64,000 nucleotides of DNA from Streptomyces flavotricini (GTDB lineage Bacteria; Actinomycetota; Actinomycetes; Streptomycetales; Streptomycetaceae), in the NCBI RefSeq assembly GCF_020639365.1, contig NZ_JAINUL010000001.1, positions 1,663,344 through 1,727,343 of the forward strand. Direction: 5' to 3'. The notes under the pieces are model-generated. The model saw only the letters and a program-made list of their open reading frames with translations, did no database searches and was not told the origin of the DNA. A program made the translations under genes and the position numbers. Below, piece after piece: positions 26,281 to 34,946 of the stretch (position 1 is its first letter; each line of letters starts with the position of its first letter).

Positions 26281-26835
26281 ATCCGCGCCCCGGACCAGCA
26301 AGCCCCCGCCCTGAACCCCGACTTCGAGCCGTACGACAACGCCGGCCGCGACGCCGAGCAGATCCACTCCCACGCCACCGGATCTGCCACCGCGGCTGAC
26401 CTGGACCGGTGGGCGCGCAGGGATGCCGCCGACCTCCTGGCCCGCCACCACTTCCCGGAACCGCCCCTTGACGCACCCGACCTGCGCCCCTATCTGAAGG
26501 CTCTGGACGAGTCCGCCACCCCTGTCGAGGCGGCTGTCGTCACCAGCGCCGTGCTCAACGCCTCCGAAGCGTTCGTCGGAGCCCTCAGGGACTACCTCCT
26601 CGCCGCCGGCCACCGCTACGAGCACAACGCCCCATCCTCGGCCGACTCCCCACGCACGGCGGCGTGGAGAGCCGCGAGCGGTCTGCTGGCCTCCCTGGGC
26701 GAGGCCGCTCGCGCCGTCGAGATCACCCTCCGCCAGGAGTACGACACCCCAGCCCGACCGGGCAGCCAACCCGGGCAGCAGCCACCGGCTCCTCCGCCGA
26801 ACCCCGCATCCGGCCCCACCGCGCCCCGCCGCTAG
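26281..26835 (+). CDS. Cargo protein with helical module; no canonical start
   Basis: Clear coding frame (about 184 aa) with no ATG, GTG or TTG until deep inside (about 26550). An ATC directly after the previous TAA (26281) or CTG 26311 (NPDFEPYDNAGRD) are the possible starts; neither has a good SD. It carries the element's helical module: AVLNASEAFVGALRDYLLAAGHRYEH followed by RAASGLLASLGEAARAVEITL. Pro-rich tail. Function unknown. Confidence 0.55.
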   Translation: MRAPDQQAPALNPDFEPYDNAGRDAEQIHSHATGSATAADLDRWARRDAADLLARHHFPEPPLDAPDLRPYLKALDESATPVEAAVVTSAVLNASEAFVGALRDYLLAAGHRYEHNAPSSADSPRTAAWRAASGLLASLGEAARAVEITLRQEYDTPARPGSQPGQQPPAPPPNPASGPTAPRR

Positions 26836-26861
26836 AACCCATGACAGGAGGCAGCACGCAG

Positions 26862-27113
26862 ATGCTGCACCACCCCGTGAGCATCCACGTCGGAGCCCAC
26901 ACCGCCGCACCCATGACCCACCCGCGCACCGACCCCGTCCACCGCCTGCTGTGGGGGCGTGGATTCTCCTACTGCCCCCGCCTGCACGCCTACGTCGCAC
27001 CGTCGGAACTTCCCGTCGAGCAGCAGGAGCATCTGGTGCACCAGGCCGTCCACGCCCTCACCGCACTCGGCCATCCGGTCGCCCACTTCCACCACCAGCA
27101 GCCGGGCGTCTGA
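26862..27113 (+). CDS. Small cargo protein with GF module (83 aa)
   Basis: ATG with AGGAGG ten nt upstream. It consists mostly of one alpha/beta module: LLWGRGFSYCPRLHAYVAPSEL... ending QAVHALTALGHPVAHF. The same layout (GF, an aromatic near 10 residues later, a helix with L..LG, a final V strand) recurs in at least six other proteins here. Function unknown. Confidence 0.6.
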   Translation: MLHHPVSIHVGAHTAAPMTHPRTDPVHRLLWGRGFSYCPRLHAYVAPSELPVEQQEHLVHQAVHALTALGHPVAHFHHQQPGV

Positions 27114-27144
27114 CCCGCCCGGCCGACCAATCCGGAGCCACCCT

Positions 27145-27588
27145 CTGCCCACCCCGCCCCTGCCCGATCCCGCGGCCCCGGGCCCGCCGCACTCGACCAC
27201 CCCTTCCGATCCGGACGGCCGCTACGCCTACGGCCTGCTGCTGCTCGATCTCACCGATCGCCTGAGCGGCGCCCCGGACCTTGACCGCGCCGCCGCTCTC
27301 GTCGACCAGGTCCTCGACCCCGCCGACGGGCTGCTGGCCCGTCTCGCCGACTTCTTCGAAGCCGCCGGGGAGAAAGCGAAGGAGTCCGAGGACGACGACG
27401 CCTTCGACCTCGGCGCCGACTTCGAGGAGGCCGCCGCCCAACTCCGCGACGTAGGCGACACCCTGCAAGACGCCACCGAGCGCATGGCAGCCCTCGCCCC
27501 CACACCCTCACCCGTGCGCGCCCCGCGCTCCCTCGGCTCCGCCGTCCCCGTCGGCATCACCCGGCCCGTACCCGGCCGCTCCCGCTGA
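27145..27588 (+). CDS. Cargo protein with helical module, apparent CTG start
   Basis: 147 aa from CTG 27145, with GGAG seven nt upstream. Pro-rich N-terminus, then the helical module DRAAALVDQVLDPADGLLARLADFFEAAG and the acidic FEEAAAQLRDVGDTLQDATERM. Next canonical start codon would remove the module. Function unknown. Confidence 0.6.
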   Translation: MPTPPLPDPAAPGPPHSTTPSDPDGRYAYGLLLLDLTDRLSGAPDLDRAAALVDQVLDPADGLLARLADFFEAAGEKAKESEDDDAFDLGADFEEAAAQLRDVGDTLQDATERMAALAPTPSPVRAPRSLGSAVPVGITRPVPGRSR

Positions 27589-27618
27589 CCACCCACCCGC
27601 TTCCCCCCGGAGTATCCC

Positions 27619-28197
27619 CTGGCCACCCGCTCCTTCATCGCCCGCCCCACTGAACCCGGCAGCTACGAGGGCATCTACGTCCACTGGGACGGCTACCCCA
27701 GCCACCACCTGCCCCTCCTGCTGGCTGCCCACCAGCACCGCTTCGCCGGCAGCCTCGACGCCATGACCCGCCACCTGATCGACGACGTACCCGTCGGCTG
27801 GTCCGCGCTCGGCACCGACCTCCTCGACGGCGCCCCCGACGAGCTGATCACCGCCCTCACCCGCGGTGAGCGGTACGCCAGCGACCAACTCGACGTCATC
27901 ACCCCCGACGGATCACCCCCCACCCGCATGACCGTGCGAGACGGGCAGGCATCCGGCCTGGACTGGGGCTACGTCCTCCACGACCACGGCATCGAAGTCA
28001 TCAGCCTCCGCGAAGAACAGCACGGCCCCGTCGTCGGATGGGCGACCGACCCCCGCACCCGGTTCAGCGACCACCCGGCGCTGTGGCAGCCGACCGGACC
28101 GGTCCCCGGCCGACCGCCCTCGCCGGCTCCGAAGCTGACCACCACCGCCATGCCGCCCGCCGCCGGGGCGGCAACCCCGCACCCCGCACGCCGCTGA
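27619..28197 (+). CDS. Hypothetical protein (192 aa), apparent CTG start
   Basis: CTG with GGAG six nt upstream. An ATG at 27763 is in frame but would delete the well-ordered N-terminus SFIARPTEPGSYEGIYVHWD and YPSHHLPLLLAAHQHRF. Globular, mixed alpha/beta, with a Pro-rich tail. The GSYEGIYVHWDG...LL pattern occurs in conserved actinobacterial proteins of unknown role. Probably a cytoplasmic cargo protein. Confidence 0.62.
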   Translation: MATRSFIARPTEPGSYEGIYVHWDGYPSHHLPLLLAAHQHRFAGSLDAMTRHLIDDVPVGWSALGTDLLDGAPDELITALTRGERYASDQLDVITPDGSPPTRMTVRDGQASGLDWGYVLHDHGIEVISLREEQHGPVVGWATDPRTRFSDHPALWQPTGPVPGRPPSPAPKLTTTAMPPAAGAATPHPARR

Positions 28198-28215
28198 CCC
28201 GTAAGGAGTCCGCCT

Positions 28216-28644
28216 CTGTCCGGCCAGTTCGTTCTCGGCACGCACCCGCAGTACGGGTACGTCGCCTCCTCCACCGGCATCCCCCACCACATCAGCCAGT
28301 GGTATCTCACCCGCCTCGGCTTCCAGCCGCTCTATGGCCTGCACGGCGTGTACCTGCTGAGCACCCCCGGCCACGACGGTGCTCGGCGCACCCGCGAGGC
28401 CGTCGCCAGTCTGCGCGCCAGCGGATACCCGGTCCACGCCGACTACTCCCTCGATCCCGCCAACACCACCCAGGCGGCCCCGGCGCCCGATCCGCGGGCG
28501 TGGTACCGCACCACCGTGGCGCAGGCCGCAGCCGCCCGCTCCACGCAGGACCGGCCCGCCGTGCCCGCCCGCCCCGCGCCCGCTGCCGCCACCGGGCCGC
28601 CGGCGAACACACCGACAGCCAGCGGGCCGGGGCGAAGCCGTTGA
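28216..28644 (+). CDS. Cargo protein with GF module, apparent CTG start
   Basis: 142 aa from CTG 28216 behind AAGGAG (7-nt spacing). The N-terminus (SGQFVLGTHPQYGYVASSTG) is followed by the GF module: LTRLGFQPLYGLHGVYLLSTP, then a helix ending VASLRASGYPVHADYSL. The last 45 residues are Pro/Ala-rich. Its stop overlaps the TTG of the next gene. Confidence 0.62.
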   Translation: MSGQFVLGTHPQYGYVASSTGIPHHISQWYLTRLGFQPLYGLHGVYLLSTPGHDGARRTREAVASLRASGYPVHADYSLDPANTTQAAPAPDPRAWYRTTVAQAAAARSTQDRPAVPARPAPAAATGPPANTPTASGPGRSR

Positions 28645-28985
28645 CGAAGGACCCCGCGACCATCTCCATCACGCGCGGCAGGGGCGGGCAGGTCGAGGCC
28701 GAGGGCCCCATCGACGCGCTCGCCTGGGCCCTGCTGGACCGTGCCGGGTTCATCCGGCAGCCCACCCTCAGCGGCACCTGGCACCGGCTCCCCTTCGACA
28801 TGGGCGAGGCGTGGGAGAACGAACACGCCTCCTACGCAGCCGAGATGCTCCGCGCAGCCCGCTACGCGATCCGCCTCGACCCTGCCCTGACCCCCGGCGG
28901 CCGTCCCGCACCGAACAGCCCGCGCCAGGGCGCCGGCCCCATCCCGGCACCGGCTGCGCCCGCAGCGGTGCCCCGTACCCGCTGA
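28641..28985 (+). CDS. Cargo protein with GF module (114 aa)
   Basis: TTG start overlapping the previous stop (TTGA). Begins TKDPATISITRGRGGQVEAEG, then ALLDRAGFIRQPTLSGTWHR and a helix ending MLRAARYAIRLDPAL, matching the GF module. Pro-rich tail. No known domain. Confidence 0.58.
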   Translation: MTKDPATISITRGRGGQVEAEGPIDALAWALLDRAGFIRQPTLSGTWHRLPFDMGEAWENEHASYAAEMLRAARYAIRLDPALTPGGRPAPNSPRQGAGPIPAPAAPAAVPRTR

Positions 28986-29001
28986 CCACCAGGACCTTCC
29001 C

Positions 29002-29415
29002 ATGACCACCACCCCCCAGCCCGTCCTGCCCTCGCCCAACGAGCTGCGGCGCCAGGCCCGCGCGGAGGCCGGATCGTTCCTTGACCTGCCGGAACTGTCC
29101 GATCCCGCCGAAGCCCTGCGGGACTGGACACGCCGGCTGGCCGAGGCCGAGACACCCGCCCAGTTCCACGTCCTCGTCGACACCGTGACCGGCACCCACG
29201 ACAGCACGCTGCTGGCCCTACGGGACTTCCTGCTCACCGCCGGCACCTGGTGCCGCGAGCACGGCCACGCCCGGCTCGGCGAGCGCTACCAGCGCACCAG
29301 CGACCTCCTCGACGTCGCCGACCGGCTCCTTCACCAGCTCGGCGTCGACCACCTCGCCGCCACCTGGCCCAGCCAGGCACCCACCGCCCCCTCCCCTGGA
29401 AGGACACCTCACTGA
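29002..29415 (+). CDS. Cargo protein with helical module (137 aa)
   Basis: ATG with AGGA upstream. The helical module occupies about 45-115: AETPAQFHVLVDTVTGTHD, then LLALRDFLLTAGTWCREHG and RTSDLLDVADRLLHQLG. It resembles the C-terminal half of the 34947 protein, as if the two modules were split here into separate genes. Stop overlaps the CTG of the next gene. Confidence 0.58.
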   Translation: MTTTPQPVLPSPNELRRQARAEAGSFLDLPELSDPAEALRDWTRRLAEAETPAQFHVLVDTVTGTHDSTLLALRDFLLTAGTWCREHGHARLGERYQRTSDLLDVADRLLHQLGVDHLAATWPSQAPTAPSPGRTPH

Positions 29416-30497
29416 ACTCGGCCGAGATCACCCTGTTCACCAGCAAGCACGACGGCATCGTCGCCCTGGTCACCGGCGACAACTGGCGCTGGGCCCGCAA
29501 GATCCTGCTGGTCGCCGGATTCGCCAAGGAGGGTGACGGCAACTACGCCCTGCCCCTGGCCGACCTCCCCCGGATCCGCGCGGCCCTGACCGACGTCCAC
29601 GAGCTCGCCCGCGCCTGCCAGATCAAGGTCACCGCCACCCACCAGCCCTATGTCGGCGACTTCGCCCGGGACATGGCCGAGCACCTGCCCGGCCAGTGGA
29701 GCGTGAAGGTCGAAAACTGCTCCCTGCCGGTCTGGCAGAAGGACCTGGCGGCCTGCCTGTGGGACACAAGCCCCCGGCCGGACGCGAAGTTCTACGGCCC
29801 GCTGCTGCACACCGTGGAGAAGTACCGGGTGCCCTGGGCAGCCGTGCTGCGCAGCGACACCGGAGTCGAACTCGCCGTCGTCCAGGCCCCGCGCGACGGC
29901 CTCTACCACGTCGGCACGCTCGCCCCCAGGGACATGTACCTGGACGAGGAGGTAGTCCCGCCGCGCAGCATCACCGTGCAGCCCTCCGCAGTCACCGCAG
30001 CGCGCCAGGTCGCCTCCCTGCTACTGGCCGACTACCGCCGGGCCGTCCTGCAGTCCCACCTCAACCACCTGGCCGATGATCTCGCCTGGGCACAGGAGGC
30101 GTTCGAGCCCGGCACCGTGCAGACTCCGCCACAGCCGGACCTGGCCGCTGCCTTCGCCCGCTTCACCACCCACGCCCCTGGCCTCATCGCCGCCCTGCGG
30201 CAAGCCGCCCCCGGCACGGTCGGCAGGCAGGAGGCGGCGTTCCTGGACCGTATGGACTCCGCCTTCGGAACCCAGCCGCCCGGCAGCGACCCGGACACAC
30301 CCGCGGCGGTGCCCGCTGTGGATCCGCTGGCGCTGTGGCTGATGGAAGGCGGCGAGCTGGTCAGCCTGGCCCGCACGGCCCACCCGGCGCTCATCCCAGG
30401 GCCCGCTGCCGCCGTGTCCGGCCGGTCTCCGGCCGTTGCGGGTGCTCTTCCCGCTGTCCTGCCGCCGCGTTCCGGGGCCGTCCCGATCCGCCGATAG
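29412..30497 (+). CDS. Cargo protein with GF module and long C-terminus, apparent CTG start
   Basis: 361 aa from CTG 29412 (CTGA overlap; GGAAGG eight nt upstream). The first 75 residues form a GF module (RKILLVAGFAKEGDGNYALP, then ELARACQIKVTAT). A globular domain follows with WSVKVENCSLPVWQKDLAACLW and HTVEKYRVPWAAVLRSDTG. The C-terminal 100 residues are helical, then Pro-rich. Function unknown; the largest of the cargo proteins. Confidence 0.6.
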   Translation: MNSAEITLFTSKHDGIVALVTGDNWRWARKILLVAGFAKEGDGNYALPLADLPRIRAALTDVHELARACQIKVTATHQPYVGDFARDMAEHLPGQWSVKVENCSLPVWQKDLAACLWDTSPRPDAKFYGPLLHTVEKYRVPWAAVLRSDTGVELAVVQAPRDGLYHVGTLAPRDMYLDEEVVPPRSITVQPSAVTAARQVASLLLADYRRAVLQSHLNHLADDLAWAQEAFEPGTVQTPPQPDLAAAFARFTTHAPGLIAALRQAAPGTVGRQEAAFLDRMDSAFGTQPPGSDPDTPAAVPAVDPLALWLMEGGELVSLARTAHPALIPGPAAAVSGRSPAVAGALPAVLPPRSGAVPIRR

Positions 30498-30518
30498 CCC
30501 CGCCTCCCTGGAGTGCCC

Positions 30519-31724
30519 ATCACCTCTCGCCCGGACCCGACCCCACAACTGCGTCAGGCGGTCGACTCCCTGACCGGCTACGCCGCCCACTATTCGTAGA
30601 TACGGCTGCGCCTCGAAAACTCCCAGAAGCACCCGCGCAAGGGGTACGGGCTGATCACCGTCCCGGGCGCCGCCTTCGAGGGACGCGTCCGCGATCTCGC
30701 CGAGGCCTTCAAGCATCTGCTGCCTCACGTTCCCGTGCTGCTGGAGTCCGCCCGCGCCGGTATCGACGCCATGCCGCCCGCTCGCCACCCAGGATGGCGG
30801 CTGCTGCTGGACGACCACGCGCACGCCGCCAACCAGGCATCACGCCCCGCCAACATCACCGACGGACTCGGTAACCGGCTGTGGCCGTACCTGCAGACCT
30901 GGGGCGAACGCGCCACCCTGCTGCGCGACCTCGCCCTCCAACCCCAACAACCGCACACGAACCTCCTCCTGAGCGCGCCCGAGGAGGAGTTGTGGACCGC
31001 GCACGCCCGCTCGACACGCCTACGGGGCCTGCTCCAGCCCATCGAGTCCCGCTACGACGCCGCGGGCCGGCCGATCACCGTGGCCACCTCCCTGCACCCC
31101 GAAGACCCCGACGAGGAGATCGTCCTGGTCCTGTCCGGGGACATCGACAGCCCCGGCATGCGGGTGATCGGGCACTACGACAGCCACGACGACGCCATCG
31201 CCCACCTGCCGCCGGCGGTCCCGCCCGGCGTGCTGTACCCGGCCGGGCCGCCCACCGTACGGGACACGCAGGTGCCGTCCCTGGCCGACCTGACCCGCGA
31301 CGTGGCCGCAGCCCGTCACAGCGGCGAGGTCGCCGAGGCGCTCTCCTACCTCACCGAGCACCCGGTCGAGGGCGGGCACCTCGGCGAGCTCACCGCGTTC
31401 CTCGACACCTGTTCGGCCTGGGCGAGCGCCATGGACACCCGCGCCGGCCACGACCTCGCTGCCCGCCTGCGGATGCTCGGCGCCCAGACCCGGCAGCTCG
31501 GCCACGAACTGCGCCTCGTCGGCTACGACATTGACGCCGCCGTCGCCGTCCTGCCCCCGCATCGCACCCCGGCCCCCCGCCACCTCAAGGCGCCGACCAC
31601 ACCAGCGCTGACCACCACGCCGCTGCCGGCCACGCCGCCGGCGAACGCGATGCCCGCCCAACGCCGCCTGGCCCAGCTCTTCCACCTCACCTTCGTACGC
31701 CATCTGACGGAAAGCCCTGCCCTG
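30519..31724 (+). pseudogene. Cargo protein gene interrupted by in-frame TAG
   Basis: Behind GGAG (5-nt spacing) an ATC at 30519 opens a frame that is coding in character but has TAG at 30597-30599 (after TGYAAHYS). The same frame then continues without a stop through the helical module (VAEALSYLTEHPVEGGHLGEL, ARLRMLGAQTRQLGHEL) and into the MFS gene. A single C-to-T change of CAG would explain the TAG. No canonical start exists between the TAG and GTG 30735, so the N-terminus is lost or the TAG is read through. Confidence 0.6.
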
Positions 31725-33014
31725 TTGACCCTGGCCGCCACCCCGACCGCAACGCCGCCTCCCGCCACGTACAGTGCCGTTCTCGGCAGCCGGCACGTCG
31801 CGCGCCTTCTCGCCGGCACCCTGACCGGGCGCCTGCCCAACGGCATGGTCCCCGTGTCCCTCGTCCTGTGGATCACCGCAGCTGGGGGGAGCCTGGCCTT
31901 CGCCGGGATGCTCGCTGCCCTGTACGGGCTGGCTTCGGGACTCTCCCAGCCGGTCAAGGGCAGGCTCATGGACCGGTACGGGCAGACCCGTGTCTCGGCC
32001 CCGGCGGTGGCGGTCAACTCCGGCTGTCTACTCGCCCTCACCTGGATCGGGGCGGGCGGGCACCCGGCCGCCGTCACCGCGGTGGTCGGCGTGGCGGGGG
32101 TCTTCACGCCGCCTTTGGAGGCCGGGCTGCGGGCCCTGTGGCCGAGCGTGCTCATCGACCCCGGACAGCGTCGCGTCGTCCAGGCCCTCGACACCGGCTC
32201 CCAGGGGCTGCTCTACATCGCGGGCCCCCTGCTCGCCTCCTGGCTGGCCACCACGTACGAACCCGATGCCGCGCTGGCCGTCACCGCCGTACTGGGCCTG
32301 GCCGGCACCGTCGTGGTGCTGACCGCCGCCCCGTCGCGGACCTGGCGCCCCGCCGCCCCCGGCAGCGGGGCGGCGGGCAGCAGGCGGCTGATGAACACTG
32401 CCCTCGTCCTGCTGTTCCTGGCGCTCGCCGGCACCGGTTTCACCCTCGGCGCGATGAACGTATGGGCCGCCGGCATGGCCACCACCCACCACCAGCCCCT
32501 GCTGTCCGGAGTGCTTCCCGCAGCGTTCTCCACCGGGTCGTTCCTCGGCGGTCTGATCTACGCACGCCGCACCTGGCCCGGCACGACCACCACCCAACTC
32601 CTCGCCACCAGCGCACTGTTCCTCCTGGGCTGGCTGCCCCTGCTGGCCCAGCCCGGCCCCCGCACCGCGATCGGGCTCGCCCTCCTGCCGGGACTGTCCC
32701 TCACCCTGGTCATCACCTGCGGATTCCACACCGTGGACACTCTCGCCCCCGCCTCCCGCACCACCGAGGCGTACGCCTGGCTGATCCTGTCCGTCGGCGT
32801 CGGCCAGGCCGCCGGCACCGCCCTCGCCGGAACCCTCGCCGACCACCCGCAGACCCTCGCCGCACTGCCCGCAGCAGGAGCCGCCACCGCCCTGCTCGTC
32901 CTGCTCCTGGCCCGCCCAAAGCTCGGGCCCGGACGCCGACCCGGACGCCACCGCCTCCCACGAACCACCCCCCGTTCGCGCTCGAACTCCCATACGCCCG
33001 AAGGAGATACCCCT
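31725..33014 (+). CDS. MFS transporter, frame fused to flanking genes
   Basis: About 430 aa from TTG 31725 (GGAAAG ten nt upstream), with about 11-12 hydrophobic segments and GRLMDRYGQTRVSAPA as the loop 2-3 motif. The N-terminal SRHVARLLAGTLTGRLPNGM is typical of MFS exporters. There is no stop before the next gene: the frame runs through HTPEGDTP into the ATG at 33015, and upstream it is continuous with the preceding gene. The true product could be a fusion of up to 925 aa. Substrate unknown. Confidence 0.72.
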
Positions 33015-33512
33015 ATGGCTGTACGCACCGCATGGCAGACCATCCACAGCTGTGGACACGAAGTCACCCACGACCTGTCCGACCGCCCCGCCGACCGGCG
33101 GGCGTCCTTCGCCCGCTGGCTCGCAGGCCGCGACTGCACCGACTGCTGGAAGGCCGCCCGCGACAACGACAGCGCCGCCAAGCAGGAGTGGCTGGCCGCG
33201 CGCCGCGCCGAGGAACAGGCCGCCGCGAAGGCATGGACCGAACAGTTCGACATGCCGCCCCTGGAGGGCCCCGAGCGCGCCCTGGAGTGGGGCGAGCGCT
33301 CCCGCTACCAGCTGGCCACCGCCGCCTACACCGCGCTGGTCACCGAAGGGACCTGGGACGAGGCGGACTGGGCCGTACTGGAGGAGAAGGTCCGCACGGT
33401 CACTCGGGCCGGGTGGTGGATCGACCAGCGGGAAGCCGAGGGCACCGACCTGCCGGAACTGCTCGACGCAGCAGGCGAAGCAGACCGCGGCACGGAGAAC
33501 CCGTTCCGGTGA
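33015..33512 (+). CDS. Hypothetical protein with Cys/His cluster (165 aa)
   Basis: ATG with GAAGGAG seven nt upstream, so independent initiation is likely even though the MFS frame reads into it. The N-terminus has HSCGHEV and RDCTDCW, a possible zinc site. The remainder is helical and charged (ARRAEEQAAAKAWTEQF, AVLEEKVRTVTRAGWWIDQR). Function unknown. Confidence 0.65.
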   Translation: MAVRTAWQTIHSCGHEVTHDLSDRPADRRASFARWLAGRDCTDCWKAARDNDSAAKQEWLAARRAEEQAAAKAWTEQFDMPPLEGPERALEWGERSRYQLATAAYTALVTEGTWDEADWAVLEEKVRTVTRAGWWIDQREAEGTDLPELLDAAGEADRGTENPFR

Positions 33513-33548
33513 GCGCCGAGCCGGGACGACGGCAGGGGCAGACATATA

Positions 33549-33582
33549 TAGCGGACGATCCCCGGTTAGCCAAACCGGGGAT
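33549..33582 (+). promoter_or_regulatory. Promoter/operator-like palindrome, copy 4
   Basis: Core ATCCCCGGTT-N5-AACCGGGGAT at 33558-33582, with TAGCGG ending 3 nt before it and CATTGAAAG about 13 nt after. An ATATATA run just upstream is exceptional in this GC-rich DNA. It points toward the gene at 33647, about 65 bp downstream. Confidence 0.72.
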
Positions 33583-33646
33583 CCTCCAGACCATTGAAAG
33601 TGCTGGCCCCACCGCCAGCCGTGCTCTTCGCAGAGAGGATTTTTCC

Positions 33647-34066
33647 GTGCCCGAAGCCGTCTCCCGTGACGCGTGCATACCCGCCGACACCATCACCCCC
33701 GACCGGGACATCACCCATGCCCACTTCGCCCCGGGCGACCAGATCGTGGTGATCAAGGGCGTCGCGGACGGCGAACTGTGGGGCGACGCGATGACGGTGG
33801 TCACCCCGTCCTGGCACACCCCCACCGAGGAGGACGGATGGCGGCTGCGCGATCCCAACGGCGGCGCGCTGTCCTTCATCACCGGGCACCCCCGCTACCT
33901 CGTCCACCTCTCCAAGCGCTGCCCGGACTGCCTGATCTACCAGCGCGCCCTGGCGGACTACCTGCTGCCGAAGGTGGGCGGGACCAAGCCCGTGGACGTC
34001 GGCTGGTACTCGATCACGGACCGGAACCAGCTTGTCCACGACGCGGACAAGGGGAACGCCCGGTGA
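33647..34066 (+). CDS. Hypothetical protein (139 aa), first gene of second plus-strand unit
   Basis: GTG with GAGAGGA eight nt upstream. Beta-rich: FAPGDQIVVIKGVADGELWG, GWRLRDPNGGALSFITGHPR. It has a CPDC pair (KRCPDCLIYQ) that may bind metal. No known family. Stop overlaps the start of the relaxase-like gene. Confidence 0.6.
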   Translation: MPEAVSRDACIPADTITPDRDITHAHFAPGDQIVVIKGVADGELWGDAMTVVTPSWHTPTEEDGWRLRDPNGGALSFITGHPRYLVHLSKRCPDCLIYQRALADYLLPKVGGTKPVDVGWYSITDRNQLVHDADKGNAR

Positions 34067-34923
34067 TCGCCCGCCTGCACCGCCGGCAGCACACCGCCGA
34101 GGCCTCACTGGGCAACGCGCTGGAGCGTCCGGTTAGCTTCACCCGCGAACTCAGCCACCGCATCGTGGCGTCCTGGGACCGGCTGGACCTGCGCTCCGAG
34201 TTTGCCGAGCGGGAGGGATGGAGCGAGGTCCAATGGGCCGCGCACCTCAGCCAGGCACAGCCGCGCTCCGAGGCGGGCGATTCGCCGCGCTTCCTTCATT
34301 TCGGCATCCGGTTGCACCGCCTGGACCGGCCGCTCGCCCCGGCGCAGTGGTCGGAGATCGCCCATCGCCTGGCCCGCACCGCGGGCCTGGCAGCGCCTAT
34401 GCACGGCGAGCCGTGCCGGTGGATCGCGCTCCAGTTCCGCCACGGGCGACTGGATGTGATCGCCAGCCTGGTCCGCGAGGACGGAACCCTCGCGCGCACC
34501 CCGAGGCGGCTGGCCGAGGAACTCGCCCGGCAGGCCCGGATCCTCGAGACCGAGTTCGACCTCATTCCCGCCCGGCCCCCGGCCGCCCGCGAGGAGCAGC
34601 TGATCGCCGAACCCCTGGTCGCCGCGGAAGCCACGCCCGCGCAGATCGCGGAGCAGATCCGCGCCCTCACCGACGAGGTGAACGGCAACCTCGCCCAGGC
34701 CCGGCACCTGGCCGAACAAGCCGGCCACCAGTTGGCGACACGGCCCGAGGTGTACGCCCGGCGCGGCGCGCACCAGCTGGAGTGGGCCGCCGGGCGTCTG
34801 TACGGGCTGCTCCACGACCTCGAAGGCACCGCCGAGACGCTGGCCAACCCGCCCGCACTGCTGCGCAACGCCGTGGTCCGCTCCACTCGGCGCCCCGCCC
34901 GCGCGGCGCGGCGATCCCGCTGA
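34063..34923 (+). CDS. Relaxase-like protein, apparent loss of HUH metal site
   Basis: 286 aa, GTG in a GTGA overlap. The N-terminus MIARLHRR and the block from LHFGIRLHRLDRPLAPAQWS through IALQFRHGRLDVIASLVRED to RILETEFDLIP follow the actinobacterial relaxase/mobilization-nuclease (MobA/VirD2-like) domain. Where family members carry an HxH-type metal site (as in ...DHIHIVATL), this protein reads GRLDVIASL, so nicking activity is unlikely. The C-terminal half is a helical coil. It may bind oriT or act as an accessory factor. Identification rests on motif spacing only. Confidence 0.6.
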   Translation: MIARLHRRQHTAEASLGNALERPVSFTRELSHRIVASWDRLDLRSEFAEREGWSEVQWAAHLSQAQPRSEAGDSPRFLHFGIRLHRLDRPLAPAQWSEIAHRLARTAGLAAPMHGEPCRWIALQFRHGRLDVIASLVREDGTLARTPRRLAEELARQARILETEFDLIPARPPAAREEQLIAEPLVAAEATPAQIAEQIRALTDEVNGNLAQARHLAEQAGHQLATRPEVYARRGAHQLEWAAGRLYGLLHDLEGTAETLANPPALLRNAVVRSTRRPARAARRSR

Positions 34924-34946
34924 ACCCACCCTCGAAGGGAGCCTGT

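Noticed and set aside
12240..33620. A repeated peptide DPRLAKPGI readable at three of the palindromes, possible conserved leader peptide
   Set aside because: No start codon or SD precedes it, and it falls within longer unused frames. Conservation follows the DNA palindrome, not codon usage.
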